From Arthrobacter silvisoli (lineage in GTDB: Bacteria > Actinomycetota > Actinomycetes > Actinomycetales > Micrococcaceae), in NCBI RefSeq assembly GCF_003369445.1, contig NZ_QRCU01000039.1:1-64000 (forward strand): a DNA stretch of 64,000 nucleotides. Direction: 5' to 3'. Under the pieces are notes generated by a model, which made no database searches, was not told the origin of the DNA, and was given only the letters and a program-made list of their open reading frames with translations. Position numbers and translations under genes: made by a program. Below are positions 17,199 through 26,509 of this stretch, piece by piece. Every line of letters begins with the position of its first letter. Position 1 is the first letter of the stretch.

Positions 17199-18227
17199 TC
17201 AGGCGGAAAGGGCGTGGATGCCTTCGATGACCCGCAGCACCTCAAGGGATTCGCGCGGATCGACGGGAAGCGGGCCAGTGCCGCGGAGGGCGTCGGCCAG
17301 CTCCTCATAGAAGCGGGGGTATGCGCCGCGTTCAGCAGGCACCGGGGTGCCGGAATCGCCGATGCCGAGGAGCCCCCACGACTCCCCGGGTTCAGTTCCG
17401 TACCCCGGATCGGTGGGCCGGACGCCCGCCGCGAGTTCAGCTTCCTGCAGGTCCAGCCCCCATTTCGTGTAGCCGGCGGCGGAGCCCAGAACGTGGAAGC
17501 GTGCCCCGTTCCGGGCGGCCATGCCGTTCATCCACAGCCGGGAGCGGACCCCGGAATCGTGGAGCAGGGAGACGAACGCCTCGGTTTCGCCGCCATCGGG
17601 GTGCGGGCCGTGCTTTGCCATGTCGCCGTGGCTTTGGGCAACGGGGCCGAACAACTGGATGGCCTGGTCGATCAAGTGGGCACCGAGATCGTGCAGCAGG
17701 CCGCCGCCTTCTGCCGGGGTGGCGGAGTCGCGCCAGTTCCCGAAACCGTCCGGCCGCCACCATTCAAAGCGCGATTCGAAGCTCCGGACCTCCCCAAGCG
17801 CACCGTCCCGCACAAGCTTCCGGAGGGTGAGGAAGTCGGCGTCCCACCGGCGGTTCTGGAACACCGTCAGCTGCACGCCGGCGTCGGCAGCCAGGGCCAG
17901 GAGTTCCTCGCCTTGGGCCGAGGAAGGAACGAACGGCTTGTCCACCACGACATGCAGCCCGCGGGCCATGGCCGAAGCGGCCAGTTCGAAATGGGTCGAC
18001 GGCGGAGTCCCCAGGACCACCAAGTCAAGTTCCAGCGCGAACGCTTCCTCCACCGTCGGGACGATCTTCGCGTCAGGGTGGAGCCGCGCCGCCTCGGCGG
18101 CACGCGCCGGGTCCGCCGTCACGATTGCGTCCAGCGAGTAGTCCGGATCCGCGGCGATCAGCGGGGCATGGAAGACCTTGCCGGAGACTCCGAAGCCGAC
18201 GACGGCGGTGCGGAGCGGCGCCTGCAT
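17199..18227 (-). CDS. Gfo/Idh/MocA-family oxidoreductase
   Basis: A 342-residue NAD(P)-dependent dehydrogenase. VVGFGVSGKVFHAPLI (about 9-24) is the nucleotide-binding start, DKPFVPS holds the conserved E/D-K-P lysine, and GGGLLHDLGAHLIDQ is the catalytic histidine region. Family members oxidise or reduce hydroxyl groups on sugars, inositols and derivatives. The start overlaps the ATPase stop by one base (TAATG). Association with an amine oxidase and an amino-acid-type importer suggests a substrate that is part sugar, part amine; this is inference. Confidence 0.88.
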   Translation of the reverse strand: MQAPLRTAVVGFGVSGKVFHAPLIAADPDYSLDAIVTADPARAAEAARLHPDAKIVPTVEEAFALELDLVVLGTPPSTHFELAASAMARGLHVVVDKPFVPSSAQGEELLALAADAGVQLTVFQNRRWDADFLTLRKLVRDGALGEVRSFESRFEWWRPDGFGNWRDSATPAEGGGLLHDLGAHLIDQAIQLFGPVAQSHGDMAKHGPHPDGGETEAFVSLLHDSGVRSRLWMNGMAARNGARFHVLGSAAGYTKWGLDLQEAELAAGVRPTDPGYGTEPGESWGLLGIGDSGTPVPAERGAYPRFYEELADALRGTGPLPVDPRESLEVLRVIEGIHALSA

Positions 18228-19015
18228 TACAGCACCTCCGAAAGGAAGCGCTTGAGCCGTTCGCTTTGTGGGTTGTCGAAGAGCTCGGCGGGCGTGCCGG
18301 CTTCCACGACTTCGCCTTCGTCCATGAAGACCACCTGGTCCGCGACCTTGCGGGCGAATCCCATTTCGTGCGTGACCACAAGCATGGTCATGCCGCGGCG
18401 GCCAAGGCCTGCCATGAGGTTCAATACGCCCTTGACGAGCTCGGGGTCCAAGGCGCTGGTTGCTTCGTCGAAGAGCATCACTTCGGGTTCCATGGCCAGG
18501 GCCCGCGCGATGGCGACGCGTTGCTGTTGCCCGCCGGAGAGGTCACGTGGACGGTGGTCGGCCCGTTCGGCGAGGCCCACCTCGGCGAGGCGGCGGCGGG
18601 CGCGTTCCCTGGCCTCGGCCTTGGGCATTCCCTTGACGCTCCAAAGAGCCAGGGCCACGTTCTCCAGGGCGGTGTGGTCCGGGAAGAGGTTGAAGTGCTG
18701 GAAGACCATGCCGATACGGGCCCGCAGGACGTCCGGCTTGACCTGGAGGGCACTCTCGCCGGCCAGGATGACGTCACCGCTCTTGGGTTCATGCAGCCGG
18801 TTGACGCCGCGCAGGAGGGTGGACTTGCCTGAGCCTGAAGGCCCGATGATGCAGGTGGTGGTGCCGGGAGCCACGGTGAGGCTGACGTTGCGGAGCACTT
18901 CGATGTCCCCGTAGGCCATGGTGAGGTTCTTCAGTTCCAGGCTGGAGCCGTGGAACGTCTCGGCGGCTGTCTTGTCGGTGCTGCTGGCGCTGGTGCTGCT
19001 GTTTGCGAGGTTCAC
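18227..19015 (-). CDS. ABC importer ATP-binding protein, polar amino acid type
   Basis: A 262-residue ATPase of the GlnQ/HisP family. Walker A is GPSGSGKST, the signature is LSGGQQQR, Walker B is VMLFDEATSALD, and the switch histidine is in VTHEMGFA. The GTG at 19015 overlaps the permease stop (GTGA). It drives the importer formed with the genes at 19012 and 19895. Confidence 0.93.
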   Translation of the reverse strand: MNLANSSTSASSTDKTAAETFHGSSLELKNLTMAYGDIEVLRNVSLTVAPGTTTCIIGPSGSGKSTLLRGVNRLHEPKSGDVILAGESALQVKPDVLRARIGMVFQHFNLFPDHTALENVALALWSVKGMPKAEARERARRRLAEVGLAERADHRPRDLSGGQQQRVAIARALAMEPEVMLFDEATSALDPELVKGVLNLMAGLGRRGMTMLVVTHEMGFARKVADQVVFMDEGEVVEAGTPAELFDNPQSERLKRFLSEVL

Positions 19016-19800
19016 GTGTTGCTCCCGGTGATCAGCGGCGAAGCCGCATCGAGTTCATTGACTTCCTTCAGGCCACTGGTGGGCGCGGAGGGACGGCGGC
19101 GGCCGGTCCGGAACCTGTTGTCGAAGTAGTTGACCAGGTGGGTCAAGGGCACTGTGATCACCAGGTAGAAGATGCCGGCCATAACCAGCGGCGAAAGGTT
19201 TCCGGACAGCACGGCGGCGTCCTGGCCCACGCGGAAGAGCTCGCGTTCAGAGATCAGCAAGCCCAGGAAGTAGACCAGGGAGGAGTCTTTGACGATCGCG
19301 ATGAACTGGTTGACGAGGGCCGGCAGGACCCTGCGGATGCCCTGCGGCACCACCACCAGGGCCATGGATTTGGCGTAGCTCATCCCCAGCGCGCGGCAGG
19401 CTTCGCCCTGGCCCTTGTCCACGCTCTGGATGCCGGCACGGAAGATCTCGCCGATGTAGGCGCTAGCAATCAGGCTGAGCGCGATGATCCCCAGCGGGTA
19501 GGGCGAGGGGCCGAAGATCGACTGGCTGAACCGGGCAAAGCCCTGGCCGATCAGCAGAATGGTCAGGATCGCGGGCAGGCCGCGGAATAGGTCGGTGTAG
19601 ATCCGGGCCGGAACACGCAGCCACTTGGACGGGGAGATCCCCATGACCGCGACGATCATGCCCAGAGCCATGCCGATGATGGTGGCCGCGACGGAAATAA
19701 TGAGGGTGTTCAGGAGTCCTACCCCGAGGAGTTGGGGGAGGACTTCGGCCATCGCGCCGAAATCGAAGAAGGTACGGATGATGGTGTTGAGCCAGTCCAT
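19012..19800 (-). CDS. ABC importer permease, polar amino acid type
   Basis: A 262-residue HisM/GlnP-type permease with about five hydrophobic helices. The region EACRALGMSYAKSMALVVVPQG is the ATPase-contact loop. A single permease gene suggests a homodimer. The C-terminal 30 residues are charged and cytoplasmic. It lies 94 bp after the binding-protein gene and overlaps the ATPase gene by four bases. Confidence 0.92.
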   Translation of the reverse strand: MDWLNTIIRTFFDFGAMAEVLPQLLGVGLLNTLIISVAATIIGMALGMIVAVMGISPSKWLRVPARIYTDLFRGLPAILTILLIGQGFARFSQSIFGPSPYPLGIIALSLIASAYIGEIFRAGIQSVDKGQGEACRALGMSYAKSMALVVVPQGIRRVLPALVNQFIAIVKDSSLVYFLGLLISERELFRVGQDAAVLSGNLSPLVMAGIFYLVITVPLTHLVNYFDNRFRTGRRRPSAPTSGLKEVNELDAASPLITGSNT

Positions 19801-19894
19801 GGTTGCTCTCAGACGTAGTTAGCTGGTGAATCCCGGGCGGACCGCACTGAGCGGCCCGCCCGGACATGTGGCGGCCGGCGGCCGGCCTGCCCGC

Positions 19895-20758
19895 CTACTT
19901 GCTCGGGGCGGGGGTGGTTGTTTGCTCGGCCTTGGGCAGGTACTGCTCGGGCATCGGAGAACCGGGGAACCACTTCTTGTACAGCTTCTTCCAGGTGCCG
20001 TCCTCCATCGCTTCGGCCAGGCCCTTGTTGAGCGCCTCCTTGAGCGCGGTCTTGCCCTTCGCCATGGCGAATCCGGCAGGGGCGTCGAAGGACGGGATGT
20101 CCGCCGCGCTGACCAGGCCGTGCTGCTTCTCATAGGACTTGGCCGCCTCGTAGTCCAGGAAGTGGGCGTCCACGGAGCCGTTGTTCAGCGCGGCAATCGC
20201 GGTGTTGTTGTCCGGGAAGCGCACCAGGCTCGCCGAGGTGAAGTTCTTCACCGCGTAGGCTTCCTGGAGGGTTCCCTGGACCACGCCCAGGCGCTTGCCC
20301 GCCAGGCCGTTTGCGTCCTTGATGCCCGAGGTCTTGGTGGTGATGATGGTCAGGTAGCCGGCCAGGTAGCCGTCGGAGAAGTCGACCGTTTCCTTGCGCT
20401 TGTCCGTGATGCCGATGGCGGCCACGCCGACATCGAACTGGCCGTTGGCCACAGCGGCAAGGAGGCCCGAGAAGTCCTGTCCGGTGAAGACGACGTTGTC
20501 CACGCCTGCGCGGTGGGCCACATCCTTGAACAGTTCGACGTCGAACCCGGTGAAGTTGCCCTGGGCGTCGGCGAAGGTGTACGGCTTGGCGTCGCCCAGG
20601 CTGGCAACGCGGATGGTGCCGGGCTGGATGAGTCCGTAAGGGTTGCCCGCCGTCGAGGTGCTCGCGGGGGTCGATCCGCCGCAGCCGGAGAGTGCCAGGA
20701 GCGTTGCAACGGCTGCCGCAACGATCACCCCCGGGCGGAAGTTCAGTCGTTTGGTCAC
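19895..20758 (-). CDS. ABC importer solute-binding lipoprotein, family 3
   Basis: A 287-residue binding protein of the polar amino acid/opine group. The lipobox LALSGC places the lipidated cysteine at C26. [15 protein letters not shown] and the [23 protein letters not shown] region are characteristic of family 3. The GTG at 20758 gives a normal signal peptide; longer readings run into the operator region. As first gene of the importer operon it is transcribed away from the LacI gene at 20923. Confidence 0.9.
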   Translation of the reverse strand: MTKRLNFRPGVIVAAAVATLLALSGCGGSTPASTSTAGNPYGLIQPGTIRVASLGDAKPYTFADAQGNFTGFDVELFKDVAHRAGVDNVVFTGQDFSGLLAAVANGQFDVGVAAIGITDKRKETVDFSDGYLAGYLTIITTKTSGIKDANGLAGKRLGVVQGTLQEAYAVKNFTSASLVRFPDNNTAIAALNNGSVDAHFLDYEAAKSYEKQHGLVSAADIPSFDAPAGFAMAKGKTALKEALNKGLAEAMEDGTWKKLYKKWFPGSPMPEQYLPKAEQTTTPAPSK

Positions 20759-20818
20759 AGCTTTTTCCAATCGTAGGAGCAGGAGGCGCCTTTGGCCTTT
20801 GGTGGGTGAGTCCTTGTT

Positions 20819-20855
20819 GAGTCCGGTCTCACCGGCTAGGATTGAGACCGGACTC
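20819..20855. promoter_or_regulatory. Twin operator between the amine importer and its LacI regulator
   Basis: GAGTCCGGTCTCA (20819-20831) and TGAGACCGGACTC (20843-20855) are perfect inverted copies 11 bp apart. Each half is itself near-palindromic (GAGWCCGGWCTC), which suggests two adjacent repressor sites in the divergent promoter region. The LacI protein encoded at 20923 is the likely binder. Confidence 0.75.
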
Positions 20856-20922
20856 ACATTGGGGTTGTTTAGAAATGTAACCTAAGCCACAGTGGCCGTC
20901 AAGGCCCTTTCGGAAGGCCAAA

Positions 20923-22002
20923 ATGAGCAGTAACAATCCGCGGCGGCGGGACGTCACGGTCGCCGACGTCGCCAAAGCCGCGCAGGTTTCCAAGGCCCAG
21001 GCCGCACGCGCCTTGGGCAATTACGGCGCCGTGAGCGACGACGTCCGGGAGCGCGTGCTGGCTGCCGCCGAGGAACTCGCGTACCGGCCCAACGAACTTG
21101 CGCGCAGCATGAACACCGGCAAGTCGCACACTATCGGCGTGGTGGTCGGTGACATCGAAAACCCGCACTTCGGCCTCGCTACCCGCGGCATCAGCGACAC
21201 CGCCAAAAAGGCCGGTTTCAACGTCATCCTGATCAATACGGACGAGGACGTCTCTGCCGAGGTGGACGCCGTCCAGGTGCTTCTGGATAAGCGCGTTGAC
21301 GGTTTGATCGTGGCGCCAGCGTCGTCCGTGAACACCGGGCACCTGCAGCGGGTGCAGGAAGCAGCCCGCCCCTTGGTCCTCCTGGACCGCACGGCCGGCG
21401 GACTCGCTGCTCAGACCGTGGCCGTGGACATGGCGGGGATGGCCTATGAATCCACGCGCTATCTCCTCTCGGAGGGCCACCGCCGGATCGCCTTCATCTC
21501 CACCCTGAAGACGGAATCCCCCTTCACCCCGGGCATGGTCGTGGATTCCTCGCAGATCACCGAGCGCCTGGACGGGATGGGCCGGGCACTGGGCGAGGAA
21601 GGGCTCGCGCTCTCTGCCGACTTGGTGCGCCTGAACGCCGGCGACGCGGAGTCGATCCGCAGCATTACGCGCGACGTTCTCCTCATGCCTGAGCCGGCCA
21701 CCGCCGTCGTGGCTTCCGACGGCCTCATCGCCCTCAGCGTCATCGAAGCAATCCAGGAACTCGGACTGTCCATCCCGGGCGACGTCTCGTTCCTGATGTA
21801 CGACGACTTCGCCTGGACGAGGCTCACCACCCCGCCCCTTACGGTCATCGCGCAGCCTGTGTACGACATGGGTGTGGCTGCTGCCAGTGCTTTGATCCGG
21901 CAGATCGAAGGGCGGAAGCCGGCCGTCGCGCCGGACCTGGTCGCCCGGTTGATCAAGCGGGGCTCGGTGGGCACGCCGAGGGCGGTCAAAGCGTACACCT
22001 GA
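20923..22002 (+). CDS. LacI-family regulator of the amine importer operon
   Basis: A 359-residue repressor: helix-turn-helix TVADVAKAAQVSKAQAARALG (about 12-32), hinge RSMNTGKSHTIGVVVGD, and a sugar-binding-protein-like sensor domain with VVASDGLIALSVIEA and FLMYDDFAWT. The sequence SKAQAARALGNYG departs from the usual STVSRALN recognition helix. It is divergent from the importer operon across the twin palindrome at 20819-20855, so it probably represses both. Confidence 0.9.
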   Translation: MSSNNPRRRDVTVADVAKAAQVSKAQAARALGNYGAVSDDVRERVLAAAEELAYRPNELARSMNTGKSHTIGVVVGDIENPHFGLATRGISDTAKKAGFNVILINTDEDVSAEVDAVQVLLDKRVDGLIVAPASSVNTGHLQRVQEAARPLVLLDRTAGGLAAQTVAVDMAGMAYESTRYLLSEGHRRIAFISTLKTESPFTPGMVVDSSQITERLDGMGRALGEEGLALSADLVRLNAGDAESIRSITRDVLLMPEPATAVVASDGLIALSVIEAIQELGLSIPGDVSFLMYDDFAWTRLTTPPLTVIAQPVYDMGVAAASALIRQIEGRKPAVAPDLVARLIKRGSVGTPRAVKAYT

Positions 22003-22051
22003 CCTGATCCGTTTCCGTTCAGTGGCGGCAGCCTTCCCGAGCGGCGTGCCG

Positions 22052-23200
22052 CTACGGTTGCCGGCTCGCGAAGACGACCTGGTTCCGGCCAAGGGCCTTG
22101 GCCTTGTACAGGGCAGCGTCGGCGGCCGCAACCATGCGCGGCAGGTCGGCGTCGGCGATTGCGCTCGCCGCGACTCCGTAGCTCACGGTGGGGAACACGA
22201 CGCCGGGAGGCGTGGGCGCGGCGGCCAGGGCGCGGCTGATCACGCCGGCGATCACCTCACCGGTTTCCTGTTCGGCGCCCGGGAGCAGGATGAGGAATTC
22301 CTCGCCGCCGTACCTGCCCACAAGGTCGGTGGAGCGGATCGACGCGACGGCGGCTGAGGCGAACGCCTGGATCGCGGCGTCGCCGGCGGCATGGCCGTGC
22401 TTGTCGTTGAGGGCCTTGAAATGGTCCAGGTCTGCCATGATCAACGTGGAGGCCGTCCCCGTCGCATCCATGCGCTGCACTTCGCGGGCAGCCAGTTCCA
22501 TGAAGGCCCTGCGGTTGAGGACGCCTGTGAGGCTGTCCCTGTTGGCGCGTTCATGGAGTCCGCTGATCAGCTGGTCGTTGCTCAAAGCCGTCATGCTGAA
22601 GGACACCGTGACCAGCAGGCCGATGATGAGGAGGCTGGTGACTGCGGGGCTGAAATAAGTGCGGAAGTCCGGGCCGTCGGGGCCTTCGAGCAGGTACACG
22701 GGCCATCGGCACAGGTAATAGGCCGCCAGGACACCCGCACCCACGGTCAGTGAGCGGTTGACGTAGGATCTGCGCGGTTTCAGCAGCGCAAGCTCGCGGG
22801 TCGCCAGCCCCAAGCCCACGGCCATCAGGCCCAGGTACACCAGGCCGCCCGACCATTCATTGGACGCTGGATTCTCCAAGGCCGAAGCAACCGCCGTCAC
22901 CACCGGGGCCGCGATGACCAGCCAGAGCGGCGTCGTCAGCAGGCGCAGCGAGCGTGCGCCTGCCCAGACGCTGAACGCGCCGGAAACCGCCAAGGCGTTG
23001 CCGAGCGGGTCGGCCCAGACCTGATGCGGGGTCCCGGTGAGAAGGAACGCCAGGTTCCCTGTGAGGAAGGCGACGAGCGAAAGGCACCACCAGCCGCTGT
23101 ACGGTGACCGCGTCTGTCGGAACGATGCGAAGAACAACAAACACAGGATGACTGTGACAACCCCGAGGGCGACCCTCAGGCTTAAAGTATCGAGTTCCAT
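22052..23200 (-). CDS. Membrane-bound diguanylate cyclase (GGDEF)
   Basis: A 382-residue protein with six or so N-terminal membrane helices (about residues 5-210) and a C-terminal GGDEF domain. The active-site motif is GGEEF, preceded five residues earlier by an RSTD inhibition site (RxxD), so it should make cyclic di-GMP and be product-inhibited. No EAL domain follows. The membrane part matches no sensor I recognise. The ATG at 23200 has AAGGGGG upstream. Genes on both sides are unrelated. Confidence 0.92.
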   Translation of the reverse strand: MELDTLSLRVALGVVTVILCLLFFASFRQTRSPYSGWWCLSLVAFLTGNLAFLLTGTPHQVWADPLGNALAVSGAFSVWAGARSLRLLTTPLWLVIAAPVVTAVASALENPASNEWSGGLVYLGLMAVGLGLATRELALLKPRRSYVNRSLTVGAGVLAAYYLCRWPVYLLEGPDGPDFRTYFSPAVTSLLIIGLLVTVSFSMTALSNDQLISGLHERANRDSLTGVLNRRAFMELAAREVQRMDATGTASTLIMADLDHFKALNDKHGHAAGDAAIQAFASAAVASIRSTDLVGRYGGEEFLILLPGAEQETGEVIAGVISRALAAAPTPPGVVFPTVSYGVAASAIADADLPRMVAAADAALYKAKALGRNQVVFASRQP

Positions 23201-23370
23201 GACCTACTACCCCCTTGCCGAGGCCAAGCCTAAGGCATTTTGGCTGCCAGCCGTTGTCAAGTTGCATCACCGGGACACAAGGGTCCGCTGGGGCTAAAGG
23301 GGTCAGCCCCCCGCGGGAGTCAAACAGGCCGCCAAGGCGTTGAATATATGTAGCTGAAGATTCCTTCCCA

Positions 23371-23519
23371 GACCCCGCACTGCGGTTACAAGGCGGGGTC
23401 GGCGACGTGAGAGCCCAAGGGGCCCGGGGCCCTGGCTCTCTCCCCAGCCGTCGTCGGCCCCCCCGGAAAGTCCGACGGCGGCACGTGCCTCTGCTTTTGA
23501 GGTGGCAGTGCCGCCGTCG
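23371..23519. other. Hairpin-rich intergenic region before the molybdopterin oxidoreductase
   Basis: The 439-bp gap 23201-23639 between two divergent genes holds no ORF I trust. It has three successive stems: GACCCCGC/GCGGGGTC (23371-23378, 23393-23400), GAGAGCC/GGCTCTC (23409-23415, 23434-23440) and CGACGGCGGCAC/GTGCCGCCGTCG (23473-23484, 23508-23519). It could be a structured 5' leader of the gene at 23640, an orphan terminator left by a lost gene, or a palindromic repeat. Confidence 0.4.
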
Positions 23520-23639
23520 TGCTGTGTCCCAAACACCTAACGCAGGCCGCTGGCTCTGGTCGGAGCACCGTTGCCGGGTCTAGGCTCCAAAGCGACGGCG
23601 TGTGCCCGGCACGCCCCGACTGCGGGTGGGTGGAACTCT

Positions 23640-25973
23640 TTGGACGCCTTCGACAACAAGCAGCAACTGGACAGTGTGGAAAACAAGCAGGGCGCTGGTG
23701 AGGGGGAGGCGCCCCGGGGAAAGCCGGAATTCAGCGGCCCGTACCACCACCCTGCGGCCGGCTGGGGCGCGGCGATGAGCGTGGGACGGATCCTGCTGCG
23801 TGAACGCACCCTGCTGGACGGGCCGCGGGCCATTTTCCGGATGAACCATGAAGGCAAGGGCTTCGACTGTCCCGGCTGCGCCTGGCCGGACGACACCAAG
23901 GGCCTGCACCTGGACATCTGCGAAAACGGCATCAAGCACGTCACGTGGGAAATGACCCACAAGCGCGTGGGCCGTGCGTTCTTCGCGGAGCATTCGGTAG
24001 AGGAATTGTCCGGGTGGAGCGAATTCGAGCTGGAGAACAAGGGCCGCCTGACCGAGCCGATGGTCTACGACGCCGGCACGGACCACTACGTGCCGATCAG
24101 CTGGAGTGATGCCTTCGAACTGATCGGCCGCTCGCTGCGGGAGCTGGATGATCCCAACCAGGCCTCGTTCTACACTTCCGGCCGGCTGGGCAACGAGGCG
24201 ACCTTCCTGTACCAGCTCCTCGCCCGCGAACTGGGCACCAACAACCTGCCGGACTGTTCCAACATGTGCCACGAAGCCAGCGGCCGTGCGCTCAAGGCAG
24301 CCCTCGGCACGGGCAAGGGCACCGTGGACCTGGCGGACTGGGAAGCCACCGATGCCCTGTTCATCATGGGCGTGAATGCGGCCTCGAACGCGCCCCGGAT
24401 GCTGACTGCGCTCGCCGAAGCACACCGCCGCGGCGCGCAGATCGTGCACATCAACCCCTTGGTGGAAGCCGCCGCGAGCCGCACGATTGTTCCGCACGAC
24501 ATGTTGGACATGGCCGCCTTCCGCTCCACCAAGACCAGCACCCTGAACCTGCAGCCGCGCATCGGCGGCGACATGGCCCTGCTGCGCGGCATGGCCAAGG
24601 CGATCCTGGAAATGTCCGCCACCGACCCCAAGGCACTGGACCAGGAATTCATCGAACGGCACACCGCCGGCTTCGAGGAGTACCGGGCTGTCTGCGAGGC
24701 CACCCCGTGGGGCGACATCGAGCGGCAGTCCGGGCTGTCCCGGGCCGACGTCATCAAGGCCGCCCGGGTGTACCGCAACGCCGACCGCAGCATCATCAGC
24801 TGGTGCCTGGGCATCACCCAGCACGACCACGGCGTGGACACCATCCGCGAGATCGTCAACGTGCTGCTGCTGCGCGGCAACCTGGGCCGCGAAGGCGCCG
24901 GGCCCTCGCCGGTGCGCGGGCACAGCAACGTCCAGGGCAACCGGACCTGCGGCATCGACCACAGGCCCACCGAGCACTTCCTGGCCCGGCTGGACGAGGT
25001 GTGCGGCATCGAATCCCCGCGCGCCCATGGCCTGGACACGGTAAGGACCATCGAGGCAATGCACCGCGGGGACGTGAAGGTCTTCGTGGGCATGGGCGGC
25101 AACTTCGCCCTTGCGGCCCCGGACACCCCTTACACCTACGCCGGGCTGCGCAATTGCGAGCTGACGGTGCACGTGAGCACCAAGCTCAACCGCAGCCACC
25201 TCGTCCACGGGCGCCAGGCCCTGATCCTGCCCTGCCTTGGCCGCACCGAGAAGGATGAACAGGCCAACGGACTCCAGAGCACCTCGGTGGAGGACTCCAT
25301 GAGCATGGTCCACCTGTCCGTCGGCATGAAGCGCCCCGCGTCCCCGCAGCTGCTTTCCGAACCGGCCATCGTCGCCGGCATCGCCCAGGCCGCGCTGCCG
25401 GAAAGCACCACGCCGTGGGCCTGGTACGTGGGGGACTACGACCGAATCAGGGACACCATGGCCAAAGTGCTGGACGGCTTCGAGGACTTCAACCGCCGGG
25501 TCCGCCTGCCGCTGGGGTTCCGGCTCAAGCAGCCCGCCCGGGAGCTCGTGTTCAACACGCCTTCAGGGAAGGCCGGATTTTCCGCCGCCCCGTTGCCGGA
25601 CGTCATCCCGGCCCCCGGAGTCATCTCGCTGGGAACCATGCGCTCCCATGACCAGTGGAACACTACGATCTACTCGGACAACGACCGCTACCGCGGCATC
25701 AAGAACCTGCGCACCCTGGTGTTCATGAACACCCAGGACATGGCGGACCGGGGCATCAAGGAGCTCGACCCCGTGGACATCGTCAGCACGGCGCGGGACG
25801 GTTCCACCCGTTCGCTGTACGGGTACCTCGCGGTCCCGTATGACATTCCCCGCAGTTGCGCCGCCGGCTACATGCCGGAGATGAACGTCCTGTGCGCCAT
25901 CGGCGACTACAGCACGCAAAGCGACCAGCCGATCATGAAGCACCTGAAGGTCACCATCACGCCCAGCGTCTGA
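23640..25973 (+). CDS. FdhF/YdeP-family molybdopterin oxidoreductase
   Basis: About 777 residues, similar along its length to Escherichia coli YdeP (759 residues): GFDCPGCAWP near the N-terminus, PDCSNMCHEASG, GITQHDHGVD, GHSNVQGNRT, STKLNRSHL and SHDQWNTTIYSDNDRYRG. The cysteines of CPGC and the family's molybdopterin-binding segments are present. It would bind bis-MGD and probably an iron-sulfur cluster and work in the cytoplasm; the substrate of the family is unclear (YdeP is linked to acid resistance). The start is uncertain: TTG at 23640 keeps the conserved GWGA segment, TTG at 23571 has the better ribosome site, and the first ATG (23775) would cut into conserved sequence. An intrinsic terminator follows. 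Confidence 0.88.
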   Translation: MDAFDNKQQLDSVENKQGAGEGEAPRGKPEFSGPYHHPAAGWGAAMSVGRILLRERTLLDGPRAIFRMNHEGKGFDCPGCAWPDDTKGLHLDICENGIKHVTWEMTHKRVGRAFFAEHSVEELSGWSEFELENKGRLTEPMVYDAGTDHYVPISWSDAFELIGRSLRELDDPNQASFYTSGRLGNEATFLYQLLARELGTNNLPDCSNMCHEASGRALKAALGTGKGTVDLADWEATDALFIMGVNAASNAPRMLTALAEAHRRGAQIVHINPLVEAAASRTIVPHDMLDMAAFRSTKTSTLNLQPRIGGDMALLRGMAKAILEMSATDPKALDQEFIERHTAGFEEYRAVCEATPWGDIERQSGLSRADVIKAARVYRNADRSIISWCLGITQHDHGVDTIREIVNVLLLRGNLGREGAGPSPVRGHSNVQGNRTCGIDHRPTEHFLARLDEVCGIESPRAHGLDTVRTIEAMHRGDVKVFVGMGGNFALAAPDTPYTYAGLRNCELTVHVSTKLNRSHLVHGRQALILPCLGRTEKDEQANGLQSTSVEDSMSMVHLSVGMKRPASPQLLSEPAIVAGIAQAALPESTTPWAWYVGDYDRIRDTMAKVLDGFEDFNRRVRLPLGFRLKQPARELVFNTPSGKAGFSAAPLPDVIPAPGVISLGTMRSHDQWNTTIYSDNDRYRGIKNLRTLVFMNTQDMADRGIKELDPVDIVSTARDGSTRSLYGYLAVPYDIPRSCAAGYMPEMNVLCAIGDYSTQSDQPIMKHLKVTITPSV

Positions 25974-25980
25974 GCTGGAG

Positions 25981-26037
25981 CCCGACGGCGGCACCCGGCC
26001 TTGCCGGTCAAGGTGCGGTGCCGCCGTCGGGCTTTTT
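25981..26037 (+). terminator. Intrinsic terminator after the molybdopterin oxidoreductase
   Basis: A 14-bp perfect stem (CCCGACGGCGGCAC 25981-25994 with 26018-26031) is followed by GCTTTTT. This is the clearest intrinsic terminator in the window. Confidence 0.9.
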
Positions 26038-26059
26038 CCGGGGCCGCTAACCCGGGCTG

Positions 26060-26458
26060 CTAAGCCGCGGGCCGGCTCACGAGCTGGATGAGGTTCCCGC
26101 AGGTGTCGTCCAGGACGGCGGTGACCACCGGTCCCATGGGGGTCGGCGGCTGGGTGAAGGCGACGCCGGCGGCTTCGAGCTCCTGGTGGGCGGCCTCGAC
26201 GTCGTCCACTGCGAAGGACGCCGCCGGGATGCCGTCCGCGACAAGCGCCTGCTTGTAGGCCTTGGCCGCGGGGTGCTGGTCCGGTTCGAGCAGGAGCTGC
26301 ACGCCGTCGGGTTCGCCCGCGCCGACCACGGTGAGCCAGCGGTAGTCCCCGACGGGCACGTCTTCCTTGGGAACGAATCCCAGCTTCCCGGTGTAGAACT
26401 CCAGGGCCTTGGCTTGGTCGTCGACGAAGACGCTGGTCACGTGGATCCTGGCCTGCAT
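26060..26458 (-). CDS. VOC/glyoxalase-fold protein
   Basis: A 132-residue single-domain protein of the vicinal oxygen chelate fold. It has two beta-alpha-beta-beta-beta halves, IHVTSVFVDDQAKALEFYTGKLGF at the start and VVTAVLDDTCGNLIQLV at the end. A metal-binding H/E pattern is only partly visible (H6 and the terminal Q), so enzyme activity is uncertain. The second ATG (26458) was preferred because AAGGAG lies 6 bases upstream of it and directly abuts the first ATG. It stands alone between a terminator and a phosphotransferase remnant. Confidence 0.85.
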   Translation of the reverse strand: MQARIHVTSVFVDDQAKALEFYTGKLGFVPKEDVPVGDYRWLTVVGAGEPDGVQLLLEPDQHPAAKAYKQALVADGIPAASFAVDDVEAAHQELEAAGVAFTQPPTPMGPVVTAVLDDTCGNLIQLVSRPAA

Positions 26459-26509
26459 GGGCATCTCCTTGCTCGCTTGGTTTGGGTGTCCGGCTGCTGT
26501 GTGCCGATC

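Noticed and set aside
23571-23775. Selenocysteine or tRNA-Sec involvement at the FdhF-like gene
   Set aside because: No in-frame TGA with a following hairpin in the catalytic region and no tRNA-like fold found; the YdeP family does not use selenocysteine.
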